A stretch of 64,000 bases of DNA from Paraclostridium bifermentans (GTDB lineage Bacteria; Bacillota; Clostridia; Peptostreptococcales; Peptostreptococcaceae), in assembly GCF_019916025.1 (NCBI RefSeq), contig NZ_CP079737.1, positions 2,418,001 through 2,482,000 on the forward strand, in the 5' to 3' direction. The position numbers were made by a program, and so were the translations under genes. Shown here piece by piece: positions 44,810-53,459 of the stretch (position 1 is its first letter; each line of letters starts with the position of its first letter). Under the pieces are notes generated by a model that did no database searches, was not told the origin of the DNA, and saw only the letters and a list, made by a program, of their open reading frames with translations.

Positions 44810-46117
44810 TTATTTAAATATGTTCTTTAGTTCGACTATACTCTCTTCAAATTTAGTTTTTTCATTTACACCTTGCTTTAAAAATGAATTAACTTTATCT
44901 ATGTATTCAATAGCCATATCTATATTTTTATTAGAACCCTGTTCATAAGCTCCTATGTTAATTAAATCTTCGGCTTCTTTATATGTAGCTAATATATCTC
45001 TTGCTAAAGATGCACATTCCTGATGTTGATCCTCGCAAATTTCTTTCATAAGTCTACTTACACTATTTAATATATCTATAGCTGGATAATGGTTTTTATG
45101 TGCAAGGTCTCTAGATAAAACAATGTGTCCATCTAAAATACCCCTTACTGTATCTGCAATTGGCTCATTGAAATCATCTCCATCAACTAAAACTGTATAA
45201 AAAGCAGTTATCGAACCTTTTTCAGACATTCCACTTCTTTCCATAAGCTTTGGAAGTAATGCAAATACTGATGGTGTATATCCTTTTTGTGCAGGTGGCT
45301 CTCCTATAGCTAAACCAACTTCTCTTTGAGCCATTGCAAATCTAGTTACAGAGTCCATCATTAAAATAACTTTTTTACCTTGGTCCCTGAAATACTCAGC
45401 TATAGCTGTGGCTGTTAGCGCTCCCTTTAATCTAAGTAAAGGTGATTTATCAGAAGTTGCACAAACTACTACAGATTTTTTCATACCTTCTTCACCTAGG
45501 TCTCTCTCTATAAAGTCCAGTACTTCTCTACCTCTTTCTCCTATAAGGGCAATAACATTTACGTCAGCTTTAGCTGTTTTTGCTATCATTCCTAAAGTTG
45601 TACTTTTCCCAACACCACTTCCTGCAAATATACCTATTCTTTGACCTTCTCCACAAGTTAAGAACCCATCAATCGCCCTTATGCCTGTAGGCATGATATT
45701 TTTTATTCTTGGCCTTTTCATTGGATCTGGTGGTTCATTTGAAAGACTGTATCTTTCTCCTCCTAAAACCTCTTCATCATCTATTGGGTTTCCAATTCCA
45801 TCTAACACTTTACCTAATAAGTCATTACTACATTTAACACTAAGTGGTATTCCTCTAGCAACAACTCTACACCCAGGAGCTACTCCTGCAAGTTCTCCTA
45901 GTGGCATTAAAATTACATATTTATCTTTAAATCCAACAACCTCACAATTTATAGGTTCATCTGCATAGTTGTAAACGATGCAAAGTTCACCTACAAAAGC
46001 CTTTATACCTTCAACCTCAACCGTAAGACCTATTATCTTAGTTACTTTACCTTCTGATATAACTTCCTTTACTTCTAAAACTTTATTTTTCAATCTCTCA
46101 AAGTCTATATCAATCAT
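44810..46117 (-). CDS. fliI: Flagellum-specific ATPase FliI
   Basis: This 435-aa ATPase energises export. The Walker A loop GSGVGKST, the RxR-type GERGREVLDFIERDLG, the Walker B-like VILMMDSVTRFAMAQREVGLAIGEPPAQKGYTPSVFA and the C-terminal domain are complete. I set the start at ATG 46117, which overlaps the fliH stop as ATGA and has GAGGAAC upstream; an upstream start would extend into fliH. Confidence 0.95.
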   Translation of the reverse strand: MIDIDFERLKNKVLEVKEVISEGKVTKIIGLTVEVEGIKAFVGELCIVYNYADEPINCEVVGFKDKYVILMPLGELAGVAPGCRVVARGIPLSVKCSNDLLGKVLDGIGNPIDDEEVLGGERYSLSNEPPDPMKRPRIKNIMPTGIRAIDGFLTCGEGQRIGIFAGSGVGKSTTLGMIAKTAKADVNVIALIGERGREVLDFIERDLGEEGMKKSVVVCATSDKSPLLRLKGALTATAIAEYFRDQGKKVILMMDSVTRFAMAQREVGLAIGEPPAQKGYTPSVFALLPKLMERSGMSEKGSITAFYTVLVDGDDFNEPIADTVRGILDGHIVLSRDLAHKNHYPAIDILNSVSRLMKEICEDQHQECASLARDILATYKEAEDLINIGAYEQGSNKNIDMAIEYIDKVNSFLKQGVNEKTKFEESIVELKNIFK

Positions 46118-46887
46118 AAAAGTTCCTCTTTCACCTTTTCTAAAACACAATCAATTCCAACTATTAATCTTCCTTTATTAGTTTCAATTATTGCATTTCC
46201 TGGTTCTATAAAGTCATCTACTAATACAAATGCTTCTCCTTTTATTAGTTGTTGGTTTTTTAACTTATTTAGTTGTTCATTAACTTGTTCTATATATATT
46301 GCATTAGTTCTTATAACAAAATTTTCTTTTATTTCATATTCATTTATAGTAGATTCAAGTATATTATTCATAGAATCTATATCTTTGAATTTTTCTTTAA
46401 GCACCTTTTCTGCTATAGATATACTTAAGTTAATAATGTCTTTTTTGTTAGATTTTATAAAATTTGTTACTTGATTGTTAGCCTGAATTAAAATATCATT
46501 TGCTTTATTTATAATCTCTTCAGATTCTTGTTTTGCTTTTTCAATGTTATCTTCATAGGATTCTTTATATCCATCTTCATAACCATTTCTCAATCCTATA
46601 TTATGACCTTCTTCATATGCTTTTTTCTTTATTTCTTCACATTGGTTTTGTGCTTCTTGAACGATTTTTTCACTTTCTACTTGTGCATTTGATATCATAT
46701 TTTCACAAGTATTTTTAGCTTGTTCTAATTGTTGTTCAATTTCTTCATTTACTTTTAATACTTCACTTTCATCAAAAGTTTCTTCATTATTAGTTGTTTT
46801 TACCGTAGCAGTAGTTTTTAAAGGTTTAATACCTTTAAAAACTACCCCATCAGATTTTAAAATACAGTTACTCTTAAATAAACTCAT
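46114..46887 (-). CDS. fliH: Flagellar ATPase regulator FliH
   Basis: This 257-aa protein has a long charged helical N-terminal half (about 40-150, Glu/Lys/Gln-rich) and a C-terminal FliH/vacuolar-ATPase-E-like domain (NLSISIAEKVLKEKFKDIDSMNNILESTINEY...VDDFIEPGNAIIETNKGRLIVGID). A Gly-containing stretch GHNIGLRNGYEDGYKESYED shows the GxxxG-like spacing common in FliH. It overlaps fliG by 14 bases and fliI by four. Confidence 0.9.
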   Translation of the reverse strand: MSLFKSNCILKSDGVVFKGIKPLKTTATVKTTNNEETFDESEVLKVNEEIEQQLEQAKNTCENMISNAQVESEKIVQEAQNQCEEIKKKAYEEGHNIGLRNGYEDGYKESYEDNIEKAKQESEEIINKANDILIQANNQVTNFIKSNKKDIINLSISIAEKVLKEKFKDIDSMNNILESTINEYEIKENFVIRTNAIYIEQVNEQLNKLKNQQLIKGEAFVLVDDFIEPGNAIIETNKGRLIVGIDCVLEKVKEELL

Positions 46888-47926
46888 CGTCTGAACCTCT
46901 AGATAATGTTATTTCTCCAGTATCTTCAAGTCGTCTAACAACATTTACAATAGCCTGTTGTGCTTCTTCTACTTGAGATATCTTAACCTTACCAAGTAAA
47001 TCAATTTCTTCTCGTAACGCTTGTGATGCTCTTTGAGATTGATTTTTAAATATAGCACTTGAAACATCTGGTGATGCTGCTTTAAGTGCAAATGCAAGAT
47101 CTTTAACATTAACTTCTTTTAGAATTCTTTGGATAGCCATATTGTCAAGTCTAACGATATCGTCAAAGATAAACATATTAGATTTAATTTCTTCAGCTAA
47201 CTCTTCATTTCTCTGTTCAATAAACTTGATAATATTTTTCTCTGTTTTTCTATCAACATTTGTTAATATATCTACCAAGCTATTAACCCCACCAGCACTT
47301 TCCATTTCTAACTTTCCTAAACTGTTTAACTTTGCTTCTATAGCTTTATCTATAGATTTTATTACAGCTGGTGATATGTTTGCTGTCGTTCCTATTTTAA
47401 GTGCAATTTCAAGTTTATGTTCATCAGGTAATTCAGATAATACTACTGCTGCTTTATCAGGTTGAATATGAGCTAATATTATGGCTATTGCCTGTGGACT
47501 CTCACCCTGTATACATGTTAGTATCTGTTCAGGCTCAGCCTTTCTAGCTGATATAAATAACTTTGTATATGCATCATATTTTATACCTTCTAATAACTTA
47601 GTAGCCCTTTGACTTCCTAATGCTCCATTAAGTAGATTTTTTGCACAGTCAATTCCACCTTCTATTACAAACTCTTTACCTTTGTTTAGCTCTATAAACT
47701 CTTGTAAGACCTCTCTTCTTTCTCTTGGCTTTACAGTGTGTATATTAGCTATTTCAACCCCTATTTTTTGAATCTTTCTATCTGAAAGATTTTTTATTAC
47801 ACTTGAAGCAACTTCAGGTCCTAATGTCATTAAAAGTATCGCTGCCTTTCTAGAACCTGTAACTCGTCTAAACTTAGGTATATCTCCTAAGTCATATGCA
47901 TTACCTTTTATACCATCTGTCTGCAA
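46874..47926 (-). CDS. fliG: Flagellar motor switch protein FliG
   Basis: This 350-aa C-ring protein has the family N-, middle and C-terminal armadillo-like domains. GSRKAAILLMTLGPEVASSVIKNLSDRKIQKI, SPQAIAIILAHIQPDKAAVVLSELPDE and MFIFDDIVRLDNMAIQRILKEVNVKDLAFALKAASPDVSSAIFKNQSQRASQALREEIDLLG carry the torque-helix charges. The first codon is TTG, with AAAGGGTGAG upstream. Its C-ring partner FliN-like protein is at 61262; FliM is not in the window. Confidence 0.95.
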   Translation of the reverse strand: MQTDGIKGNAYDLGDIPKFRRVTGSRKAAILLMTLGPEVASSVIKNLSDRKIQKIGVEIANIHTVKPRERREVLQEFIELNKGKEFVIEGGIDCAKNLLNGALGSQRATKLLEGIKYDAYTKLFISARKAEPEQILTCIQGESPQAIAIILAHIQPDKAAVVLSELPDEHKLEIALKIGTTANISPAVIKSIDKAIEAKLNSLGKLEMESAGGVNSLVDILTNVDRKTEKNIIKFIEQRNEELAEEIKSNMFIFDDIVRLDNMAIQRILKEVNVKDLAFALKAASPDVSSAIFKNQSQRASQALREEIDLLGKVKISQVEEAQQAIVNVVRRLEDTGEITLSRGSDDEFI

Positions 47927-47939
47927 ATAATCTCACCCT

Positions 47940-49514
47940 TTACTCATTTAACCAACTATTAACTAGGTCTGTAACTTGATCTGGATTGTCAGCTGCAAAT
48001 TGCTTAACTTCATCTTCTAAACTCACATTTTCCTCATCTTCTTCTTCGTTACTATTTAATCTATTTTGTTCTAACTCTTCTAGTTTTTTGTTGATTAGTT
48101 CTATTTCATCTTCTTCATCTACATAATCTAATTCTCTAGATTCTTTCTTTTTCTTTATAATCATGTAAATTATTATACCTATTATTGCAAGTAAAATAAT
48201 TACACTCAGTACTCCTGCTATAATTAACACCCTTCCTAATGATTTGTCCTTACTTATAGCACTCTTTATAACTCCAAATGTAGAAGTGTCTTCGTCTTCT
48301 GATCCAAATCCCATAGAAACTACTTTAACACTATCGCCTCGTTTAGGTTGCATTCCTACAGCATTTGCTACCATTCCCTCTACATTTCTTAACTCTGCAC
48401 TAGTAAGTGTTCTATTTATAGCAACTGAAGCAGTTATTCTATTTATGCCGCCTTTAGCTTTTATTACTTTTGTCTCAGTTTTTCCTGTTTGATATTCTAT
48501 ATCTTGTTGAGTATCTTCATCAGTTCCTTTTCCACTTTCATTGATGTTGCTCATGTTGTTGTCTACAGCTCCGCCTGAGTTTTGTCTTTCACTCGACTTA
48601 CTACTTGACTTTGATTCTTTTGTAATTACCTTGTTCGGATCTATTATAATTTCAGTTTTTTCGCTTGAATCAAAATCTAAATCTGTATTAACACTAGCTC
48701 TTATATTACCTGGTCCAAATATAGGTTCTAATAAACCTAATATTGATCTTTCTAAGTCTTTACTTAAGTCTTTTTCAGCCTTAATAGATTCATCAACTTC
48801 ACTTAAACTATTTGTATGTATATTTCCTTTTTCATCTATTAATCCATCTGATAATAATTTCATGTTTTGATCTATTACCTCAACATTTTGTTTTGGTACG
48901 TTTTGTGTACTAGCTGAAACAAGTGACATTATAGATATTACTTGATCTTGTTTTAAAGTTTGTCCTGGATTTAACTCTACATAAACTGCAGCTTTTCCTG
49001 GTACTGTTTCATTAGCAAATACAGATTCTTCTCCTTGTGTTATATGAACTCTAGCACTTTGTACTTGAGGAAAAACTTTTATAGTCTTTTCAATTTCTCC
49101 TTGAATCATTCTTTGTTTTTTTATTTGGAATTCTTCATCCGTCATCCCAAATGATGACCCACTATCCATTATTTCAAATCCCTTTGATCCATTAGATATG
49201 TTACTTGATAATTCCATTCTAAGTTTATCTACATCTTCTTTGGGTACTAATATACTATCCCCTTTTATTTTAGTTTCTATTTTTTTTGATTCTAGTTCTT
49301 TAGTCACCATCGTAGCATCATTAGAATCTAATCCTGAAAATAGTACTGCATATTTATTTTCTTTTGCATAATTTATCGCAAATATTCCAGCTAAAATCAA
49401 AGTTACAAGTGCAGTTACAATTATTATTTTCTTTTTTTTGGGAAGCTCAATAAACTGGTCTTTTTTTACTATTACAAAATCTTTTGTTTTCTGCGGAAAT
49501 TCCTTTATATTCAT
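47940..49514 (-). CDS. fliF: Flagellar MS-ring protein FliF
   Basis: This 524-aa protein has two membrane helices (about 28-47 and 428-453) flanking ring-building domains (KYAVLFSGLDSNDATMVTKELESKKIETKIKGDSILVP; MSDEE-type GMTDEEFQIKKQRMIQGEIEKTIKVFPQVQSARVHIT). A low-complexity loop (SKSSSKSSERQNSGGAVDNNMSN) precedes the second helix. The acidic C-terminus (DEEDEIELINKK...VTDLVNSWLNE) is the FliG-binding tail. Confidence 0.95.
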   Translation of the reverse strand: MNIKEFPQKTKDFVIVKKDQFIELPKKKKIIIVTALVTLILAGIFAINYAKENKYAVLFSGLDSNDATMVTKELESKKIETKIKGDSILVPKEDVDKLRMELSSNISNGSKGFEIMDSGSSFGMTDEEFQIKKQRMIQGEIEKTIKVFPQVQSARVHITQGEESVFANETVPGKAAVYVELNPGQTLKQDQVISIMSLVSASTQNVPKQNVEVIDQNMKLLSDGLIDEKGNIHTNSLSEVDESIKAEKDLSKDLERSILGLLEPIFGPGNIRASVNTDLDFDSSEKTEIIIDPNKVITKESKSSSKSSERQNSGGAVDNNMSNINESGKGTDEDTQQDIEYQTGKTETKVIKAKGGINRITASVAINRTLTSAELRNVEGMVANAVGMQPKRGDSVKVVSMGFGSEDEDTSTFGVIKSAISKDKSLGRVLIIAGVLSVIILLAIIGIIIYMIIKKKKESRELDYVDEEDEIELINKKLEELEQNRLNSNEEEDEENVSLEDEVKQFAADNPDQVTDLVNSWLNE

Positions 49515-49537
49515 TTAAAATTCTCCTTGCTATGAAG

Positions 49538-49852
49538 TTATAATTGGACTCTATTTAGCTCTTGATAAGCTTCATATACCTTATTTCTAACCTCAATCAT
49601 CAGCTGCATTGACAATTGTGCTTCTTGAGCTGACAACATTACATCATGCATAGAGACATTTTCGCCTTTTATAAGACCTTGGATTTTTTGGTTTGATTGT
49701 ACTTGCTTATCATTAACTTTATCTAATGCTTCTTTAATTACATCTCCAAAGTTATTTTCTTTCTCAACTTTTCCAGTTTTACTAGCTCCTGTAAGTAAAT
49801 CATTATTTGTTGCTATATTATTTATTGCATTTATAGTACTTATTCCACTCAT
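49538..49852 (-). CDS. fliE: Flagellar hook-basal body protein FliE
   Basis: This 104-aa protein links the MS ring to the rod. NNFGDVIKEALDKVNDKQVQSNQKIQGLIKGENVSMHDVMLSAQEAQLSMQLMIEVRNKVYEAYQELNRVQL is the full family C-terminal signature. It lies between flgC and fliF with short gaps. Confidence 0.95.
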   Translation of the reverse strand: MSGISTINAINNIATNNDLLTGASKTGKVEKENNFGDVIKEALDKVNDKQVQSNQKIQGLIKGENVSMHDVMLSAQEAQLSMQLMIEVRNKVYEAYQELNRVQL

Positions 49853-49864
49853 AAACTACTCCTT

Positions 49865-50269
49865 TTACCTACCTATTTCTAAAGCTTTTGAAATCATACT
49901 TTTTTGTGCATTTAATGTATCTATATTTGACTCATATGATCTAGATGCTGTCATCAAATCAGTCATTTCAACAAGAATATCTACGTTAGGGTACTCGACA
50001 TATCCTTGAGCATCTGCATCTGGGTGATTTGGTTCGTATAATTTTCTTAGTGGAGACTTATCTTTTTCTATATCCACTGACTTAACTCCCAGCATACCCA
50101 GTTTTTCATCATAATTTTCTTCAAATACAGCTACTTTTCGTCTATATGCTCCGCCCTCTGGTGTCCTAGTTGTTTTCATATTGGCTACATTAGCTGAAAC
50201 AATATCCATTCTTAATCGCTCTGCCGATAGTGCACTTGCACTTATTCTCATACCTGAAAAAATACTCAT
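49865..50269 (-). CDS. flgC: Flagellar basal-body rod protein FlgC
   Basis: This 134-aa rod protein has ISASALSAERLRMDIVSANVANMKTTRTPEGGAYRRKVAVFEE at the N-terminus and the conserved GYVEYPNVDILVEMTDLMTASRSYESNIDTLNAQKSMISKALEIGR at the C-terminus. It follows flgB by four bases. Confidence 0.95.
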   Translation of the reverse strand: MSIFSGMRISASALSAERLRMDIVSANVANMKTTRTPEGGAYRRKVAVFEENYDEKLGMLGVKSVDIEKDKSPLRKLYEPNHPDADAQGYVEYPNVDILVEMTDLMTASRSYESNIDTLNAQKSMISKALEIGR

Positions 50270-50273
50270 TTAC

Positions 50274-50600
50274 TTACCTCCCTGTTATTACACTTCTACT
50301 CATCCCCAGTTTTATATTTGTTAACGTTATAAGTGCATTATACTCAAGGGTTGTAGCTGCCTGGTTAACTTTTTCACTTTCTAGATCAATGTTATTACCA
50401 TCTTCTCTTACTTTTGATGATTTATCTGTCTTAATCTCTGGCTTAACATTTTTATTCATAGAGTCTTTTAGCGCCTCTTCAAACTCTACATATTTTCTCT
50501 TATAGTTTGGGGTATTAATATTTGCAATATTATTAGCAATAACTCTACTTCTTAACTCAGTTGCATCTAATCCTGATTTTAATAAACTATATACTTCCAT
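50274..50600 (-). CDS. flgB: Flagellar basal-body rod protein FlgB
   Basis: This 108-aa protein is the first gene of the early flagellar operon. LLKSGLDATELRSRVIANNIANINTPNYKRKYVEFEEAL is the rod signature and AATTLEYNALITLTNIKLGMSRSVITGR the C-terminus. The start has GGAGGGG six to twelve bases upstream. Its leader of more than 500 bases holds a c-di-GMP-I riboswitch and a terminator, so this gene and those downstream should be shut off at high c-di-GMP. Confidence 0.95.
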   Translation of the reverse strand: MEVYSLLKSGLDATELRSRVIANNIANINTPNYKRKYVEFEEALKDSMNKNVKPEIKTDKSSKVREDGNNIDLESEKVNQAATTLEYNALITLTNIKLGMSRSVITGR

Positions 50601-50902
50601 AGTTCCCCTCCAATATTTACAAATATCTCAATTCATTCTATATAAGCTTTATTAGTTTTAAATTTTATAAATTATAATTTTAATATAATAAAATTTTATT
50701 TTCACAATTAATTTGAATAAAGATATACCTTGAAATACTTTTTTTTAGTTTTAATTAAAATGCATTTAAAATTGAAACAGTTTTTAGTATAATTCACTAC
50801 ATTTTATACTATATAATATTGTATTATCTTAGATTTTCACTTACATTTTTCGACTTTTATATTTTGAATTCTTATTCATACACACTCCTTTTTTATTATT
50901 TT
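50601..50902. other. AT-rich leader segment between attenuator and flgB
   Basis: About 300 bases of very AT-rich sequence without an open frame of note. It would be transcribed as the distal 5' leader of flgB after readthrough of the attenuator. I looked for paired inverted repeats like those of the C. difficile flagellar switch and found none convincing. A 50661-50698 AT palindrome is too low in complexity to judge. Confidence 0.5.
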
Positions 50903-50932
50903 CAAAAAAAAAACTACTCCTAAAGAGTAGTT
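50903..50932 (-). terminator. Attenuator of the flgB leader
   Basis: An 8-bp perfect stem (AACTACTC/GAGTAGTT) with a 5-base loop is followed on the minus strand by nine T. It lies about 170 bases downstream of the c-di-GMP-I aptamer. By analogy with the C. difficile flgB leader it is the OFF-switch expression platform. Confidence 0.85.
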
Positions 50933-51103
50933 CATCACTTTTATAAAGTAATTTTACTAAATTATTATTACAAAATTAAATCAACTAAATTTTTTATAAT
51001 TTATAAAACACATTGTAATATATATTCATATATGTGCATTATAATTTTTTAATTGCTATATTTTAATTTTGTAACTTTTCATCAATTATAACAAAAAGTT
51101 TAT

Positions 51104-51190
51104 TAACTCTTCGGCAGCTGGCTGGCATAGTTTTTAACGTTAGCCCCTATAGTTTTGCGTCGCTAGATTTCTCTAGGTTTGCCTATTAAA
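51104..51190 (-). promoter_or_regulatory. c-di-GMP-I (GEMM-I) riboswitch ahead of flgB
   Basis: The minus strand shows the aptamer landmarks in order: GGCAAACC, a GAAA tetraloop in a CTAGA/TCTAG stem, GACGCAAA, a tetraloop-receptor-like helix (CTATAGGGGCTAAC), then GCCAGC and CTGCCGAAG. It lies downstream of a sigma-A promoter and upstream of a strong terminator in the long leader of the early flagellar operon. Ligand binding should favour termination, lowering flagellar gene expression at high c-di-GMP. Confidence 0.92.
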
Positions 51191-51248
51191 TTTTCTTAAT
51201 TATTTACACCTACTTAAATAATACTTAAGTGTAAACTTTCCTACTACT

Positions 51249-51277
51249 ATAGTATAATATTTTTCGACTTTTATCAA
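51249..51277 (-). promoter_or_regulatory. Sigma-A promoter of the flgB operon
   Basis: TTGATA (51272-51277) and TACTAT (51249-51254) are 17 bases apart on the minus strand; an overlapping TATACT gives an alternative -10. Transcription would begin about 50 bases before the c-di-GMP aptamer. An inverted TTTACAC/GTGTAAA pair (about 51206-51236) lies between start and aptamer. Confidence 0.65.
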
Positions 51278-51370
51278 GGTTTTATGATTGTTTTCTCACT
51301 TTTTTAACATTTTTTAACAACTTTAGCAATATATGCAATATAAAATATGTAATAATTGCATTATATGCAA

Positions 51371-52027
51371 TTATACATATATATTTATTATTATTCCGGT
51401 TTCTATATCGCCTTCTATACATATAAAATCTAATAAATTTATTATACAATCTTCCTTCAAATGCCTTTTGCTTTTATCTATCTTACATTCTCCTTTTTTT
51501 AATTCATTCTCCAATGAAATTAATTTTGATTTATGAATATTCAAATCATTTTTTATCTTACCTATTTTTCTTAATGCATCATTTATAACCAATATAATAT
51601 TTTCTTTTTCCCTTACCATTTTTTCTTCGTATTCCATATTATTATCATTGTGCTTTTTATTAGTGTCTAATTCTGATAACTTTTTTGAAAGAGTTCTTAT
51701 TCTTATCTTTTGTTTATTTTCCTTATTTTTAGATTTATTTAACTTTTGAGAATAATTAGATTTAACTTGTTCTAGTGTTCTTTCTAATTCTTTTATCTGA
51801 AGTTCTTTACTTTGAATTAGCGACATACGCTCTTGTAAACTTCTTTGTTGATAGTTTAGAACACTAGCTTTCCTTTTTATCCTATTGTTAACATTACTAT
51901 TAATAGATTTTTCATCTTTTTTACTTTTTTTATTATTAATTTTAATTTGAGATGTATCTACCATTTTAGGAATTATATTTGTATATAAACTCATCTCATA
52001 CATCTTTTTTTCAGTATCTATGTTCAT
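51371..52027 (-). CDS. Coiled-coil protein in the flagellar locus, 218 aa
   Basis: I do not recognise the family. Residues about 60-190 are a long charged coiled coil (QRSLQERMSLIQSKELQIKELERTLEQVKSNYSQKLNKSKNKENKQKIRIRTLSKKL). There is no signal peptide. The last 20 residues are hydrophobic (IINLLDFICIEGDIETGIIINIYV). I set the start at ATG 52027, which has TTGGAGG six bases upstream; an apparent earlier TTG overlaps that site. It lies between fliB and the flgB leader; the promoter and 5' leader of flgB start just downstream. A flagellar role (assembly or modification helper) is suggested only by location. Confidence 0.6.
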   Translation of the reverse strand: MNIDTEKKMYEMSLYTNIIPKMVDTSQIKINNKKSKKDEKSINSNVNNRIKRKASVLNYQQRSLQERMSLIQSKELQIKELERTLEQVKSNYSQKLNKSKNKENKQKIRIRTLSKKLSELDTNKKHNDNNMEYEEKMVREKENIILVINDALRKIGKIKNDLNIHKSKLISLENELKKGECKIDKSKRHLKEDCIINLLDFICIEGDIETGIIINIYV

Positions 52028-52105
52028 AAACGCCTCCAAATTTTTAATTATATACTATATAATTCTAGTAATAGACAGCGTATACCTCTATCTCTAAACA
52101 AAACT

Positions 52106-52127
52106 AGACATGATATTCATCATGTCT
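52106..52127 (-). terminator. Terminator after fliB
   Basis: An 8-bp perfect stem (AGACATGA/TCATGTCT) with a 6-base loop lies just past the fliB stop. On the minus strand it is followed by AGTTTTGTTT, a modest T run. Confidence 0.65.
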
Positions 52128-52135
52128 TTTTATAA

Positions 52136-53350
52136 TTATTTACCCATAAGAATAACCATATGAGCAAATGTATTCATTTCATTTTCAGATAAATATCTAT
52201 GTAGTTTACCAACTATAGTTGTATCATGCTCTACAACCTTAGCAAAACTTTGTATAAAGTGTAATACCCTATCATCATCCATTTCTTCTTTATAATGACC
52301 ACAAAGTCCCACAAGATTCATTTTTATTATAGAGAAATTAACTACAAGATTCACATAAGTATCTAATAAAGACATCTCGCTTATAGGGAAGAGATTTTTA
52401 AACATGTAATTCACTAGATAATTTTCATATATATATTCATACCTTTTCATAAAAGGATTGTAAAAATCATTTAATGATTCTACAAATCTTTCCTTTATAA
52501 GTTCTGGGTTACTGCTCACTAACTGAAGTTTATTGACTATATTAATAAAATTATCCATAAATCTTTGATCTTTTATGTTTTTACTTATTATAATTTTATA
52601 AATATTAGTTAAAAATTCAAGTTGAGAATCTAAAATTTTATCATTATCTATGTCATTTAATAAATTTTTTAAATTACCATTTTGTATATTATTATTATAC
52701 TGTTGTATCGTTTGTATAACTAAATCTTCTTTAAGTTCGCTTATCGTTTTAATAAATAACCCTAATATTGTTAACCTTTCTTCTATAGAAAAACTTCTAT
52801 TTTGTATTAATCCTATACTAAAAATTCTTATTTCATTAAAGTATTTTTCTCTAAGAGTTTTAAATTTTTTAGTATTTATGTTTTTTTGAATGTTTTTCAC
52901 GTCTAATTCTTTTATATCTAAATTAAATTCTATAGAATTTTCTCTTAACAATACATTTCTTGCAACTTCTATACAAGAAATAGATAATGAACTTTCCATT
53001 ATATCTTCTACTAAATTGTAACTTCTTGGATAAGTTTTACACGTGTTGCACATGTGTTCTTCTCCCAGATTATTATATACTTCGCATAACCCATCTTCAG
53101 ATAGCATAGGACACTTATTGTTTACTAGTTTTATTTTTGCATAATCAAGCTCAGATTTTGACTGTCTATTTCTTCCTATACTCTCCATAAGTTTATTTTT
53201 AAATTCTGAATTCTTTAAATTTTTATATAACACATAAGTTTTTTTATCTATAGATATATTCCAATCTTTACAACAAGTATCTTCACATTTATTTCCAGAA
53301 CATCTGAAATTATCATAATAATCCATTCTTAAATTTTTATATTTCTTCAC
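52136..53350 (-). CDS. fliB: Flagellin lysine-N-methylase FliB
   Basis: This 404-aa protein carries the cysteine cluster of FliB (FRCSGNKCEDTCCKDW, C17/C22/C26/C27) and a second cluster (CPMLSEDGLCEVYNN...HMCNTCKTYPR), consistent with an iron-sulphur/metal centre in a CxxxC-type N-terminal domain. FliB methylates surface lysines of flagellin. It lies immediately downstream of fliC. The start is taken as GTG 53350, with AAAGGAG ten bases upstream; ATG 53326 is an alternative. The same slot in C. difficile holds glycosylation genes, so methylation may replace glycosylation here. Confidence 0.88.
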   Translation of the reverse strand: MKKYKNLRMDYYDNFRCSGNKCEDTCCKDWNISIDKKTYVLYKNLKNSEFKNKLMESIGRNRQSKSELDYAKIKLVNNKCPMLSEDGLCEVYNNLGEEHMCNTCKTYPRSYNLVEDIMESSLSISCIEVARNVLLRENSIEFNLDIKELDVKNIQKNINTKKFKTLREKYFNEIRIFSIGLIQNRSFSIEERLTILGLFIKTISELKEDLVIQTIQQYNNNIQNGNLKNLLNDIDNDKILDSQLEFLTNIYKIIISKNIKDQRFMDNFINIVNKLQLVSSNPELIKERFVESLNDFYNPFMKRYEYIYENYLVNYMFKNLFPISEMSLLDTYVNLVVNFSIIKMNLVGLCGHYKEEMDDDRVLHFIQSFAKVVEHDTTIVGKLHRYLSENEMNTFAHMVILMGK

Positions 53351-53419
53351 TCCAACAATTCTCCTTTTAACTTTATTAATATATATCAATAAGTAAAATT
53401 TACTTTCTTATATATATTA

Positions 53420-53451
53420 ATAAAGAGCAAAGCAAATGCTTTACTCTTTAT
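53420..53451 (-). terminator. Hairpin after fliC
   Basis: A 15-bp stem with one mismatch (ATAAAGAGCAAAGCA / TGCTTTACTCTTTAT) and a 2-base apparent loop follows the fliC stop. No clean T run follows, so some readthrough into fliB is plausible. Confidence 0.65.
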
Positions 53452-53459
53452 ATATAAAA

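Noticed and set aside
44810-46150. Upstream start for fliI at 46150
   Set aside because: It would overlap fliH by 37 bases without a ribosome site; the ATGA overlap at 46117 with GAGGAAC upstream is the normal arrangement.
50960-51080. Possible invertible flagellar switch bounded by TTACAAAATTAAA / TTTAATTTTGTAA
   Set aside because: The repeats are only 13 bases, very AT-rich, and do not extend; such pairs arise by chance in this leader. No recombinase site or 21-base repeat pair like that of C. difficile is visible.
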